Numbered from the stretch's first letter, positions 15,205-23,670 are shown. The stretch: 26,964 bases of DNA from DATJPY01 sp035506135 (GCA_035506135.1 DATJPY010000029.1:1-26964), one strand, 5' to 3'. Translations and numbers: made by a program. The notes: a model not told the origin generated them from the sequence alone.

Positions 15205-16686
15205 TCAGAGCGGCACGCGGTCGTAGCCGCGCGCCTTCGGGTTCGCCTCCACACAGAAGCGTGTGGTCGGGAAGATCTTCCCGGGATTGCAGACGCCGTC
15301 CGGGTCGAAGGCGCCGCGCAGCCGGCACATCGCCTCGAGGTCGTCGTCCTCGAACACGAGCCGGATGTACTCGCGCTTCTCGGCGCCGATGCCGTGCTCC
15401 CCGCTGATCACGCCGCCCGCCTCGACGCAGACCTCGAGGATCTCGCGCCCGGCGGCGAGCACGCGCGCGAGCTCGTCCGCGTCGCGGCGGTCGAACGAGA
15501 TGTTCGGATGCAGGTTGCCGTCGCCGGCGTGGAACACGTTCGAGAGGCGCAGGCGATGGCGGTCGGCGATCTCGCACACCCGGGCCAGCACCTCGGGCAG
15601 GCGCGCGCGCGGCACCACGGCGTCGTGCACGTACAGGTCGGGCGCCAGGCGGCCCATCGCGCCGAAGGCGCCCTTGCGCGCGCGCCAGAACCGATCGCGC
15701 TCGGCGGCGTCGCGGGCGACGTCGACGCGGCTCGCCCCGGCGTCCCCGCACAGCGCGCGGATCCGCTCGACCTGGTGCGGCAGCGCGGCGCCGGGCCCGT
15801 CGAGCTCGACGAGCAGGACGGCGCCGGCGTCGCGCGGCAGGCCCGCGGCGTAGACGCTCGCCTCGACCGCCTCGATCGTGCGGCGGTCGACGATCTCGAG
15901 CGCTGCCGGCACGAGACCGCTCCGGATGATGCCGCCGACGGCGCGACACGCGGAGACGACGTCGGGGAAGATCGCGAGCAGCGTCTCGATCGCCTCCGGG
16001 ATCGCGTGCAGGCGGACCGTCACCTCGCACACGATGCCGAGCGTGCCCTCGCTCCCCACCACGGCGCCGACGAGGTCGTAGCCCGGCGCCCAGCCGGTCG
16101 GCGAGCCCAGCCGCGCGAGCTCGCCGTCCGGAAGCACCAGCTCGAGCGCGAGCACGTGGTTGACCGTCGTGCCGTATTTCAATGTATGCGGGCCGCCCGA
16201 GTTCTCGGCGACGTTTCCGCCGATGGTGCAGGCCGCCTGGCTCGACGGATCGGGCGCGTAGAAGAGTCCGAAGGGGCGTACCGCCTGCGAAAGCGCGGCG
16301 TTCACCACGCCCGGCTCGACCACCGCGAGCCGATTCGGGGGGTCGATCGCGAGGATGCGGTCGAGCCGCGAGCACTCGATGACGACGCCGCCCTCGATCG
16401 GGGTCGAGCCGCCGGAGAGGCCGGTGCCCGCGCCGCGCGGAACGAAGGGAACGCCGAAGCGCCGGCAGGCGCGCACGACGCGCGCGATCTCCTGCTTGTC
16501 GCGCGGCAGCACCACGGCGAGCGGACGACCCGCGTGGAGCGTGAGGCCGTCGCACTCGTAGGAGAGCAGCTCCTCGGGGCGCGCGAGGCAGGCAGGGGCA
16601 CCGACCACGGCGCGCAGCGCCTCGATCAGTCCGGCCGGCGCAGCGCCTGCCGGAGCGGCCCCGCCCGGGGAGCCCGATGCGTTCAC
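15205..16686 (-). CDS. glcD: glycolate oxidase catalytic subunit GlcD
   Basis: A 493-residue FAD-linked oxidase, the catalytic subunit. FAD-binding motifs: PRGAGTGLSGGSTPIEGGVV, TIGGNVAENSGGPHTLKYG, VVGSEGTLGIV. The C-terminal oxidase domain carries HAGDGNLHPNI and SGEHGIGAEK, with the histidines of the substrate/metal site. It oxidises glycolate to glyoxylate; a D-lactate dehydrogenase role is possible because the families overlap, but adjacent glcE and glcF favour glycolate. GTG 16686 overlaps the stop of the TPR-metallopeptidase gene (GTGA). The first 20 residues are a glycine/alanine/proline-rich tail (NASGSPGGAAPAGAAPAG) that is not conserved. Confidence 0.95.
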   Translation of the reverse strand: MNASGSPGGAAPAGAAPAGLIEALRAVVGAPACLARPEELLSYECDGLTLHAGRPLAVVLPRDKQEIARVVRACRRFGVPFVPRGAGTGLSGGSTPIEGGVVIECSRLDRILAIDPPNRLAVVEPGVVNAALSQAVRPFGLFYAPDPSSQAACTIGGNVAENSGGPHTLKYGTTVNHVLALELVLPDGELARLGSPTGWAPGYDLVGAVVGSEGTLGIVCEVTVRLHAIPEAIETLLAIFPDVVSACRAVGGIIRSGLVPAALEIVDRRTIEAVEASVYAAGLPRDAGAVLLVELDGPGAALPHQVERIRALCGDAGASRVDVARDAAERDRFWRARKGAFGAMGRLAPDLYVHDAVVPRARLPEVLARVCEIADRHRLRLSNVFHAGDGNLHPNISFDRRDADELARVLAAGREILEVCVEAGGVISGEHGIGAEKREYIRLVFEDDDLEAMCRLRGAFDPDGVCNPGKIFPTTRFCVEANPKARGYDRVPL

Positions 16687-17720
16687 GCCAGTCCGAGGCG
16701 CTCGAGCGCTTCCTCGTCGAGGCCGAGGTAGTGCCCGACCTCGTGCCGCACCGTGGTCTCGATCTGCTCGAGCAGCTCGGACCGGTCGCGGCAGATCTTC
16801 TCGAGATTCTTCTTGAAGAGCACGACGCGGTCGAGCTCCTGCGCCTGGTCGGTGGCGAGCGCCTCCTTGCGGGGCACGCCGATGAAGACGCCGAGCGTCT
16901 GCGGCGAGACGCCGTCGCGCTCGATCAGCTCCTCGGACGGGAAGTCCTCGATCAGGAGCGGGATGTGCTCGAGCGCCTCGCGAATCGACAGCGGCGTGTT
17001 GTCGACCGATTCGCGCACCGCCTGCTCGAACGCCGCGTCCTCCATCGCGAGCGGAAGCAGATAGTGATCGGGATCGAGCGAGTTGGCGCGCGCCAGCGCG
17101 CGCTCGGCCTCCTCGCCCTCGCCGAGCCGCTCGAGCACGAGGCCGAGGTGGTACACGGCGTGGGGCGCCTCGGGGTCGAGCGAGACGGCGCGCTCGAGAT
17201 GCTTGCGCGCCTCCCCGAAGCGGCCCATCTCGAAGAGGATCTGGCCCTCGAAGGCGCGGTAGACGGCCTGCTCGCCGCTGGTCTTGAGCGCACGGCGGAG
17301 CAGGAACAGCGCGCCGTCGAGGTCGTCCTGGTAGAAGAGCGCCTTCGACTTCAGGTAGTAGACCTCGGCCTCGGTGCCGCGGTCCAGACGCGCGAGCTCG
17401 CTGCCCCCGGCGAGCATGCGGTCGCAGTGCTCGATGGCCTCCTCGTAGGCCGCGAACTCCTCGACCAGCAGCTCGGCGCGGTTCAGGTGGGCCGCCACGA
17501 ACTTCGGATCCGCCTTGGCCGCCAGCTCGAACTCGGCGAGGGCCTCCTCGACCTTGCCCTCGTCCCAGAGGATCTCGCCGCGCCCGTTGTGGGCCTCGGC
17601 TCCGTCGGGATGCGCCTTCAGCGCCTCGTCGAGCCAGGCGAGCGCCTCGTCGGTGCGGCCTCCGTGAGAGGCCTCCATCGCCTGATCGAGGCAATCCCAA
17701 TAGCGATCTTTGTCTCTCAT
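16683..17720 (-). CDS. TPR protein fused to a zincin metallopeptidase domain
   Basis: A 345-residue cytosolic protein. Residues about 1-230 are TPR repeats (DEALAWLDEALKAHPDGAEA, EALAEFELAAKADPKFVAAH, EARKHLERAVSLDPEAPHAV). Residues about 236-345 match the small zincin family often annotated as 'possibl zinc metallo-peptidase' (PF06262): GVFIGVPRK, DRVVLFKKNLEKICRD, and the active site TTVRHEVGHYLGLDEEALER, with H326, E327 and H330. The family normally stands alone at 100-140 residues, so this is a fusion in which TPRs may present a substrate. ATG 17720 has GAAGGA five bases upstream. Its stop overlaps glcD, placing it first in the glcDEF operon. Confidence 0.88.
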   Translation of the reverse strand: MRDKDRYWDCLDQAMEASHGGRTDEALAWLDEALKAHPDGAEAHNGRGEILWDEGKVEEALAEFELAAKADPKFVAAHLNRAELLVEEFAAYEEAIEHCDRMLAGGSELARLDRGTEAEVYYLKSKALFYQDDLDGALFLLRRALKTSGEQAVYRAFEGQILFEMGRFGEARKHLERAVSLDPEAPHAVYHLGLVLERLGEGEEAERALARANSLDPDHYLLPLAMEDAAFEQAVRESVDNTPLSIREALEHIPLLIEDFPSEELIERDGVSPQTLGVFIGVPRKEALATDQAQELDRVVLFKKNLEKICRDRSELLEQIETTVRHEVGHYLGLDEEALERLGLA

Positions 17721-17958
17721 CGATCCTTCGCCGGAAGGCGGACCGCGGGGAGGTACCGGCCTCGGAACGCGCGGCCGATCATAGCAGAAACGACCGCTCT
17801 CCCGCGTCGCCTCCTTCCCTCGGAAGAACTCTCTAACTCCTTGATACAGCAGATTTTTTCCCTGTTGGAACGACGTCTCGCGCGCACCGAAGGCCTCGAT
17901 CCGCCAAGGGTTTTCCGCACCCTCGCGGCGAGGGCGTGGGGCGCCGGCGCGGCCACAT

Positions 17959-19299
17959 TCAGGCGGCGGCGCTGCCCCGATCCGGCCGCAGGCAGGCGGC
18001 GATCGCATCCGCGAGCGCCGACACGGCGGCGACCGGAAGGCGCGACACGGTGATGCGGATCGCCGGCGCGCTCTCGATCCGGAAGCGCTCGCCCGCGCCG
18101 ACCGCGTAGCCTGCGTCGAGGAGGCGCTGCACGGCGGCGACCTCCTCGGGCACGGGGATCCAGACGTTCAGGCCCGAGCGGCCGTGCGCCTCGATCCCAC
18201 GCTGCGCGAGCGCAGCGACGAGCGCGCTACGCCGCTCCCCATAGGCGCGTGCGGCGCGCCGCAGCCGGCGGCGGCTCTCGGGGTCGGCCTCGAGATCGGC
18301 CACCAGCCGCTGGAGCAGGTGGCTGACCCACCGGAAGCCCATGCGCTGGCGGCCGGCGACGCGGCCGATCGTCACCGGGTCGCCCGCCAGGAGCGCGAGG
18401 CGGAGATCCGGCCCGTGGGTCTTCGAGGTCGAGCGCACGACGGCCCAGCGCTCGCGCCCGCGCTCCCAGAGCGTGCAGGCCGGAGCGCCGGCGACGGCGC
18501 CCGCATGGTCGTCTTCGACGACGAGGAGCTGCGGATGTGCGCGCAGCGTGCGGCGGAGCGCCGCCGCGCGCGCCGGATCGAACGCGGCGCCCGTGGGATT
18601 CTGTGCGCGGGGCGTCACGATCAGCGCGCGAACGTTCCGCGCCAGGGCGCCGGCGAGCGCGTCGGGAAGGATCCCGCGGTCGTCGAGCGCCACCGGGACC
18701 CCCTCGAGCCCGAGCGCTGCGACCAGGTCCAGCACGCTCGAGAAGCCCGGGTCCTCGACGGCGACGCGGTCACCCGGGCGCAGGTGGGCCTCGAGCACGC
18801 GCTCGATCCCGTCGAGCGCTCCGCTCACGACGGCCAGATGCTCGGCGGGAATGCCGTCGGCGGCGAAGTCCCGCTCTGCCAGGCGGCGAAGCGCGGGGAG
18901 CTCGTGGTCCTCGGTGTAGAGGTGCGGCGTGGGATCGATGCGGCTGAGCGCGCGCCGCAGCGGCGCCAGGAGCGCCGGGTCGGGGTTGCCCGTGGCGAGG
19001 TCGAGCGCGCCCGCCGGCACGGTCGGAGCCAGCGCCGTCCGCAGCGCGGGCCGCCCGCGCACCGCGGTTCCGCGGCGTCCCGCCGCCGCCACGAGCGCGC
19101 GGCCGCGCAGCGCGCGGTAGGCGGCGTTCACGGTGGCGGGGCTCACGCCGAGCCGGGCGGCCAGGGCCCGCACCGCCGGCAGCTTGTCGCCCGGCGCGAG
19201 CCGGCCGGCGGCGATCGCCGCTTCGATGCTCTGGGCGATCTCGGCGGCGCGCTGGCCGCGGATCGGGGTGGCCGAACCGCTCGGCTTGGGTATGCTCAC
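17959..19299 (-). CDS. MocR/GntR-family regulator with aminotransferase domain (PtsJ-like)
   Basis: A 446-residue fusion of a GntR winged helix (about 12-80, GDKLPAVRALAARLGVSPAT) with a class I aminotransferase-like domain. PLP-site motifs are PRAQNPTGAAF (230-240), VVEDDHAG (260-267) and STSKTHGPDLR (290-300) with Schiff-base lysine K293. LATGNPDPALLAPL, SGALDGIERVLEAHLRPGDR and HLLQRLVADL closely resemble, from memory, enterobacterial PtsJ, a repressor acting in vitamin B6 salvage. It probably senses PLP or a B6 vitamer and controls the divergent FMN-barrel and DJ-1 genes. GTG 19299 has AAGGAG nine bases upstream. Direct repeats lie in the shared intergenic region. Confidence 0.9.
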   Translation of the reverse strand: MSIPKPSGSATPIRGQRAAEIAQSIEAAIAAGRLAPGDKLPAVRALAARLGVSPATVNAAYRALRGRALVAAAGRRGTAVRGRPALRTALAPTVPAGALDLATGNPDPALLAPLRRALSRIDPTPHLYTEDHELPALRRLAERDFAADGIPAEHLAVVSGALDGIERVLEAHLRPGDRVAVEDPGFSSVLDLVAALGLEGVPVALDDRGILPDALAGALARNVRALIVTPRAQNPTGAAFDPARAAALRRTLRAHPQLLVVEDDHAGAVAGAPACTLWERGRERWAVVRSTSKTHGPDLRLALLAGDPVTIGRVAGRQRMGFRWVSHLLQRLVADLEADPESRRRLRRAARAYGERRSALVAALAQRGIEAHGRSGLNVWIPVPEEVAAVQRLLDAGYAVGAGERFRIESAPAIRITVSRLPVAAVSALADAIAACLRPDRGSAAA

Positions 19300-19303
19300 A
19301 ATG

Positions 19304-19330
19304 TATCACTCCTTTGTTTCGTTTGTGATA
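19304..19330 (+). promoter_or_regulatory. inverted half-site pair at the mocR start
   Basis: TATCAC (19304-19309) and GTGATA (19325-19330) form an inverted repeat with a 15-base gap, reaching from the mocR Shine-Dalgarno region to the first direct repeat. GTGATA is also the first part of that repeat, so this could be an extra half-site for autoregulation. Short arms make chance possible. Confidence 0.35.
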
Positions 19331-19353
19331 GCACATGGTTTTGATAGCACATG
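19326..19353 (+). repeat. two exact 12-bp direct repeats, probable MocR binding sites
   Basis: TGATAGCACATG occurs at 19326-19337 and 19342-19353, with GTTT between them (period 16 bp). They sit in the 71-base gap between the divergent mocR and FMN-barrel genes. MocR-family regulators are known to bind direct repeats beside divergent targets. The region is AT-richer than its surroundings, as expected for promoters. Confidence 0.7.
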
Positions 19354-19370
19354 ATCCGAGGAGTCGCTCC

Positions 19371-20039
19371 ATGGCCGCCACCGCCCCTTCGCCCCGCACC
19401 GCCGTGCGCCGACTCCCCGAGCGCGCGGCCTACGACCGCGAGACCATCCACGCGATCCTCGACGAGGGCCTCGTGTGTCACGTCGGCTTCGCGGCCGCCG
19501 AGCAGCCCTTCGTGATCCCCTGCGTGTATGGACGCATCGACGAGCGCCTCTACCTGCACGGCTCGTCGGGGAGCCGCATGCTGCGCGCGCTCAGCGACGG
19601 CGCCGCGGTGTGCGTCACCGTGACGCTGATCGACGGGCTGGTGCTCGCGCGCTCCGCGTTCCACCACTCGATGAACTACCGCTCGGTCGTCGTGCTCGGG
19701 ACCGCCTCTCCCGTGACCGACGCCGAGGAGCGGCTGGCGGCGCTGCGCGCGATCGTGGAGCACGTCGTGCCGGGCCGCTGGCGCGAGGCGCGCCGGCCGA
19801 GCGCCCGGGAGCTGGCGCAGACCCAGGTTGTCTCGCTGCCCCTCGACGAGGCGTCGGCCAAGGTGCGGACCGGCCCGCCAAAGGACGAGGAGGCCGACCT
19901 CGAGCTCCCGGTATGGGCCGGCGAGCTCCCGCTCCGCATCGCGGCCGGTGCGCCGCGTCCGGATCCGTCCCTGCGCGGCGGCCTCGCGCCGCCGGCCTAC
20001 GCGCTCCACTACGCGCGCCCCTGCCGAGAAGGAGGCTGA
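19371..20039 (+). CDS. pyridoxamine 5'-phosphate oxidase-like FMN split-barrel protein
   Basis: A 222-residue protein of the 'pyridoxamine 5'-phosphate oxidase family / flavin-nucleotide-binding' type. Recognised segments: YDRETIHAILDEGLVCHVGF (27-46), VIPCVYGRIDERLYLHGSSG, SRMLRALSDGAAVCVTVTLI, then DGLVLARSAFHHSMNYRSVV. These form the FMN-binding barrel; such proteins bind flavin and many lack a proven reaction. The last 60 residues contain a proline-rich PPKDEEADLELPVWAGELPL, typical of the family's C-terminus. ATG 19371 has GAGGAG seven bases upstream; the in-frame ATG at 19335 falls inside the repeats and was rejected. Divergent from the MocR regulator, which suggests a B6- or flavin-related role. 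Confidence 0.85.
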   Translation: MAATAPSPRTAVRRLPERAAYDRETIHAILDEGLVCHVGFAAAEQPFVIPCVYGRIDERLYLHGSSGSRMLRALSDGAAVCVTVTLIDGLVLARSAFHHSMNYRSVVVLGTASPVTDAEERLAALRAIVEHVVPGRWREARRPSARELAQTQVVSLPLDEASAKVRTGPPKDEEADLELPVWAGELPLRIAAGAPRPDPSLRGGLAPPAYALHYARPCREGG

Positions 20040-20042
20040 ACG

Positions 20043-20639
20043 ATGGGCATCACGACCGGCATCCTGCTCTTCGACGACGCGGAGGAGCTCGACTGGGCCG
20101 GCCCCTGGGAGGTGCTGGCCGCGGCCGCGCGGAGCTTCTTCCCCGAGGATCGCGTGGTCGCGATCGCGGAGCACGATCGCCCGATCCGCTGCGCGAAGGG
20201 GCTGCGCGTGCTGCCGGACCACGACTTCGCGAGCGCGCCGCCGCTCGACGTGATCCTGGTCCCGGGCGGCCAGGGCACGCGCCGCGAGGTGTCGAACCGG
20301 GTGCTGATCGAGTGGCTGCGCAAGACGGGCGAGCGCTGCCAGTGGGTCACCAGCGTGTGCACGGGCGCGCTGCTCCTCCACGAGGCGGGCTTTGCGCGCG
20401 GCCGCCGCGTCACCACGCACTGGGCCTTCGTCGAGACGCTCCGCGCGCGCGGCGACGTCACCGTGCTCGAGCGGACGCGCTACGTCCGCGACGGCAACGT
20501 CGTCACCGCCGCGGGCATCTCGGCGGGCATCGACATGGCGCTCTGGCTCGTGGGTCAGCTCCACGGCGTGGACGCCGCCCGCAAGCTGCAGCGCGCGATC
20601 GAGTACGAGCCCGCCCCGCCCTACACCGCCGACGTCTGA
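20043..20639 (+). CDS. DJ-1/PfpI-family protein (isonitrile hydratase-like)
   Basis: A 198-residue DJ-1/PfpI superfamily protein. ILLFDDAEELDWAGPWEVL holds the conserved acidic residues near the first helix. ILVPGGQGTR and WVTSVCTGALLLHEAG form the nucleophile elbow with catalytic Cys106; TTHWAFVETL and TAAGISAGIDMALWLVGQL follow the isonitrile hydratase / AraC-type glutaminase-like subgroup. The possible activity is a cysteine-dependent hydratase or glyoxalase; substrate unknown. It starts 3 bases after the split-barrel gene with AAGGAGG eight bases upstream, so the two are one operon divergent from MocR. Confidence 0.88.
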   Translation: MGITTGILLFDDAEELDWAGPWEVLAAAARSFFPEDRVVAIAEHDRPIRCAKGLRVLPDHDFASAPPLDVILVPGGQGTRREVSNRVLIEWLRKTGERCQWVTSVCTGALLLHEAGFARGRRVTTHWAFVETLRARGDVTVLERTRYVRDGNVVTAAGISAGIDMALWLVGQLHGVDAARKLQRAIEYEPAPPYTADV

Positions 20640-20651
20640 GCGGGGTCTGGC

Positions 20652-21059
20652 TCAGCCCGGCGTCGGAGCCGGCGGAGTGGCTGCCGGCTCCTTGGCAGCC
20701 GGACGGCGGCGCGGTCGCTTGCGCGCCTCGGTCGGGGCGACCACCTGCTCGATCCGACGCAGCAGGGAGGCCAGCTCCCGTCGATACGGCACCGCGAGCG
20801 CGCGCCAGCCCGCCTCGCCGCGCGCCTCCAGCTTGCCGAGCTGCTGGCTCGCCTCCCGCAGGAGACGCGCCGCGCGGCGGCGCACGTCGGTCTGCGCCCG
20901 GACCAGCTCCCGCTCGAGCTGGTCGAGCCGCCGCCGGAGCTGCCCTGCGTAGTCGCGCAGCGTGGGCGGGAGCTCGAACTCGAAGCCGAGCGGCCCGGTG
21001 ATGCGGGTCGCTCCCTTGCGTGCGGGCCTTCGCCGTGCGGATGTCTTGCGTGCAGCCAT
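20652..21059 (-). CDS. small basic coiled-coil protein
   Basis: A 135-residue, strongly basic protein: lysine/arginine/alanine-rich N-tail (MAARKTSARRRPARKGATR), a central segment FEFELPPTLRDYAGQLRRRL followed by a long amphipathic helix (about 38-85, arginine and glutamate with heptad leucines), and a basic proline/alanine-rich C-tail (RKRPRRRPAAKEPAATPPAP). The tails resemble histone H1- or phasin-like proteins that bind DNA or granules, but no family is recognised. ATG 21059 has AGGAGG eight bases upstream. It converges on the DJ-1 gene, 12 bases away. Confidence 0.7.
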   Translation of the reverse strand: MAARKTSARRRPARKGATRITGPLGFEFELPPTLRDYAGQLRRRLDQLERELVRAQTDVRRRAARLLREASQQLGKLEARGEAGWRALAVPYRRELASLLRRIEQVVAPTEARKRPRRRPAAKEPAATPPAPTPG

Positions 21060-21112
21060 GGCGAGCTCTCCTCCTGCCCATGCCGGGGGGTCGGTCCGAC
21101 GGGGCGGGGGTC

Positions 21113-21118
21113 ATTGTA
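21113..21118 (-). promoter_or_regulatory. candidate -10 box (TACAAT) of the small basic protein gene
   Basis: On the minus strand TACAAT matches the -10 consensus at 5 of 6 bases, in a GC-rich setting. It would give a 45-50 base leader ending at the Shine-Dalgarno sequence before 21059. No clear -35 is seen. Confidence 0.35.
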
Positions 21119-21199
21119 ACGAGGGGAGCCTGCGGCCGCGCTTGCACGGCACGGCGAGCGGCACTAATCACTCCACCAACCGTCACTCGGGGGGGTCTC

Positions 21200-21682
21200 A
21201 TGAAACGGTTGCTTCTCGCGGTATTGCTGACCGTGGTTCCGGCGGGGGCGTCCTTCGCCGATCCCGACATCGGCTGCGGTCCGGGCACCCAGATCTGGCA
21301 CGGGAGCAAGGGCGTCCTGCCCAAGGTGCTGGGCGCCACCACCAACGGCACGTTCGGTATGCAGACCTTCGGCATCACCTTCGGCACGCTCGGCTGCCAC
21401 CAGGGTGGCACCGTCACGGCCGACGCCAGGGTCCAGATGTTCGCGAGTGCGAACCTCGACCGCCTGGCGCGCGACATGGCAGCCGGCCAGGGCGAGACGC
21501 TCGACGCCTTCGCCCAGCTGATCGGCATCCGGGACGGCGATCGGCCCGCGTTCTACGCCTTCACGCAGGCCCACTTCGCCGACCTGTTCGCGAGCAACGA
21601 GGTCACCTCGACGGAGATGCTCGGCTCGCTCGAGCGGCTGATGGCCAGCGATCCGCAGTTCGCGACCTACACCAAGATCTGA
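21200..21682 (+). CDS. DUF3015 family exported protein
   Basis: A 160-residue protein with signal peptide MKRLLLAVLLTVVPAGASFA cleaved near ADPDIGCG. The mature part has the DUF3015 pattern: GCGPGTQIWHGSKGVLPKVL, ATTNGTFGMQTFGITFGT, GCHQGG, a helical segment NLDRLARDMAAGQGETLDAF, and ALIGIRDGDRPAFYAFTQAH-like residues with two conserved cysteine positions. Family function is unknown; it is periplasmic. ATG 21200 has GGGGGG five bases upstream. It begins a three-gene run with DUF4105 and an alpha/beta hydrolase; DUF3015 and DUF4105 genes are, as I recall, often neighbours, which supports a shared role. Confidence 0.88.
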   Translation: MKRLLLAVLLTVVPAGASFADPDIGCGPGTQIWHGSKGVLPKVLGATTNGTFGMQTFGITFGTLGCHQGGTVTADARVQMFASANLDRLARDMAAGQGETLDAFAQLIGIRDGDRPAFYAFTQAHFADLFASNEVTSTEMLGSLERLMASDPQFATYTKI

Positions 21683-21684
21683 TC

Positions 21685-23670
21685 GTGGCCCCGAGGTCGG
21701 GGGCTCGCGCGCGGCGCGCGCGAGCCCCCTTCCGCGGCGCCGCACCGTGGCTGCTGTGCATCGCCGGCGCGGCGGCGCTCGCCGCGCCCGCCGCCGGGGA
21801 TTCCGCCTACCTCGAGAGCCTGCTCGCGCGCGCCGACGCGCTCCGCCTCGCCGACGACCCCACGTGGCACGCGCTGCTCCACTATCGCCCACCGCGTCTG
21901 GGCGGCGGCGTCCGCAGCCTCGCCGACGACCCGAGCTTCTTCCTCGCGCCGGACGGACGCACCGATCCGCGCGCGGAGCTGGCCGCCACCTTGCGGCGGT
22001 TCTTCGACCCGCCCCCGGCCGACCCGCAGGCGGAGCACGAGGCGCAGCACCCGCAGTGCCGCTTCGTCGCCCGCTATCGCTGGCTCTCCGAACGGCTGGC
22101 CTTCGATCCGGACCGGCTTCCGCCCATCCCCTGCCCGCGCTTCGAGGCGTGGTTCGCGAGCTTCACGCCGGAGCGACTCACCCTGGTGTTCCCCGAGGCC
22201 TTCATGAACAACCCGGCCTCGATGTTCGGCCATACGCTGCTGCGCGTCGACGCCACCGCGGACGCCGGTCGACGCGACCTGCTCGCCTACGCAATCAACT
22301 TCGCGGCCTACACGGGCGGCGAGTCCGGCGCGCTGTTCGCGGTGAAGGGCATCGCCGGGCGCTACCCCGGCTACTTCTCGATCGCTCCATACTACGAGAA
22401 GGTGAAGGAGTACGGCGACTGGGAGAACCGCGACATCTGGGAGTATCCCCTCGACTTCACGCGCGAGGAGATCGAGCGCGTGCTGCGCCACCTGTGGGAG
22501 CTCGACCGCGTCCGCTTCGACTACTGGTTCTTCGACGAGAACTGCTCGTACCAGCTCCTCGACCTGCTCGAGGTCGGGCGCCCGGGGATGCGCCTCATCC
22601 AGGGCAACCCGTTCTACCTGATCCCCTCCGATTCCGTCCGCACGGTGGTGGCGAAGGCGGGGCTCCAGGGCAACGTCACCTGGCGGGCGTCTGCAGACAC
22701 GCAGCTCCGGACCGGCGAGAGCGCGCTCTCGGCGGAGGACCAGGAGCGGGTGCTGCAGCTCGCCTCGGGCCGGCTCGATCCGGAGGCGGACGAGATCGCG
22801 GCGCTCCCGGACGCGCGCCGCGCCGCCGTGCTCGGGCTCGCCTACGATCTCCTCCGCCATCGATTCCTGTCGCAGCACGTGACGCGCGCGGAGTCCGTAG
22901 CGCTCTCGCGGCGCCTGCTCGAGGCGCGGAGCCACGTCCCGATCGCCGGCGAGCCGACGCCGCCCCCGGCGCAGCCGGCGGTGCGCCCCGACCAGGGTCA
23001 CGGCACGGCGCGCATCGCGGTCGAGTCCGGCTACTGGGACCACGAGCCGTACGTCGAGCTGCGGATCCGTCCCGCCTTCCACGGGCTCCTCGATCCCGAG
23101 GGCGGCTACACACGCGGCGCGGAGATCCAGTTCCTCGACACCGCCGTGCGCATCCTCCCCGAGGAGGGACGCGTCCGCCTGCAGGAGGTCGTGCTGCTCG
23201 ACGTGCTGTCGCTGGCCGCGCGCGACCGCATCTTCGAGCCGATCTCGTGGCGCTTCGACACGGGTCTGCGCACGCGCCTGCTCCCCGAGCACGGCAGCCG
23301 GCTCGAGCCGGAACCGGTGTGGCACAGCCGGGCCGGGGCGGGTGTCGCCTACCAGCTCGGGCCCGTGCTCGCGTACGCGATGGGCGAGGCCAGCTTCGAT
23401 GCGGCTCCGGCCCTCGCGGACGGCTGCGCGCTCGGCCCGGGCGCCGAGCTGGGCCTCTACCTCACCACGCCCTCCGATCTCTGGAAGGGGCACCTCTTCG
23501 CGCGCACCACGGGCTACGCGGTCGGCGATCGCACGGTGGCGGCGAGCGCGGGGGTCGAGCAGCGCATCCGGATCGGAGCCAACACCGCGGTCGAGCTGCA
23601 CGCGACCCTCGAGCACGCCTACAGCGAGAGCTGGATCGAGGCCGGAGTGCGCTGGAGCCGCTTCTTTTGA
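21685..23670 (+). CDS. DUF4105 (Lnb-like) protein with probable outer-membrane barrel
   Basis: A 661-residue exported protein: basic N-tail, then signal core WLLCIAGAAALAAPAAGDSA (22-41). The DUF4105 domain (about 130-330) has NNPASMFGHTLLRVD with His183 and DYWFFDENCSYQLLDLLEV with Cys287, the His-before-Cys order of permuted NlpC/P60 and LRAT-like enzymes, a group including acyltransferases. Bacteroidetes Lnb, whose periplasmic domain is this family, N-acylates lipoproteins. Residues about 425-661 are short alternating strands ending GVRWSRFF with a C-terminal phenylalanine, typical of outer-membrane barrels. GTG 21685 lies two bases after the DUF3015 stop, without a clear RBS. It overlaps the hydrolase gene (TTGA). 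Confidence 0.85.
   Translation: MAPRSGARARRARAPFRGAAPWLLCIAGAAALAAPAAGDSAYLESLLARADALRLADDPTWHALLHYRPPRLGGGVRSLADDPSFFLAPDGRTDPRAELAATLRRFFDPPPADPQAEHEAQHPQCRFVARYRWLSERLAFDPDRLPPIPCPRFEAWFASFTPERLTLVFPEAFMNNPASMFGHTLLRVDATADAGRRDLLAYAINFAAYTGGESGALFAVKGIAGRYPGYFSIAPYYEKVKEYGDWENRDIWEYPLDFTREEIERVLRHLWELDRVRFDYWFFDENCSYQLLDLLEVGRPGMRLIQGNPFYLIPSDSVRTVVAKAGLQGNVTWRASADTQLRTGESALSAEDQERVLQLASGRLDPEADEIAALPDARRAAVLGLAYDLLRHRFLSQHVTRAESVALSRRLLEARSHVPIAGEPTPPPAQPAVRPDQGHGTARIAVESGYWDHEPYVELRIRPAFHGLLDPEGGYTRGAEIQFLDTAVRILPEEGRVRLQEVVLLDVLSLAARDRIFEPISWRFDTGLRTRLLPEHGSRLEPEPVWHSRAGAGVAYQLGPVLAYAMGEASFDAAPALADGCALGPGAELGLYLTTPSDLWKGHLFARTTGYAVGDRTVAASAGVEQRIRIGANTAVELHATLEHAYSESWIEAGVRWSRFF

Noticed and set aside
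17854..17859. Six-T run as a terminator upstream of the TPR gene
   Set aside because: No GC-rich stem stands before it on either strand; the surrounding 17821-17880 region is simply AT-richer, perhaps promoter DNA.
21142..21170. TTGCAC-17-TAATCA as the promoter of the DUF3015 gene
   Set aside because: Spacing is right but the hexamers match the consensus at only 3 and 2 bases.
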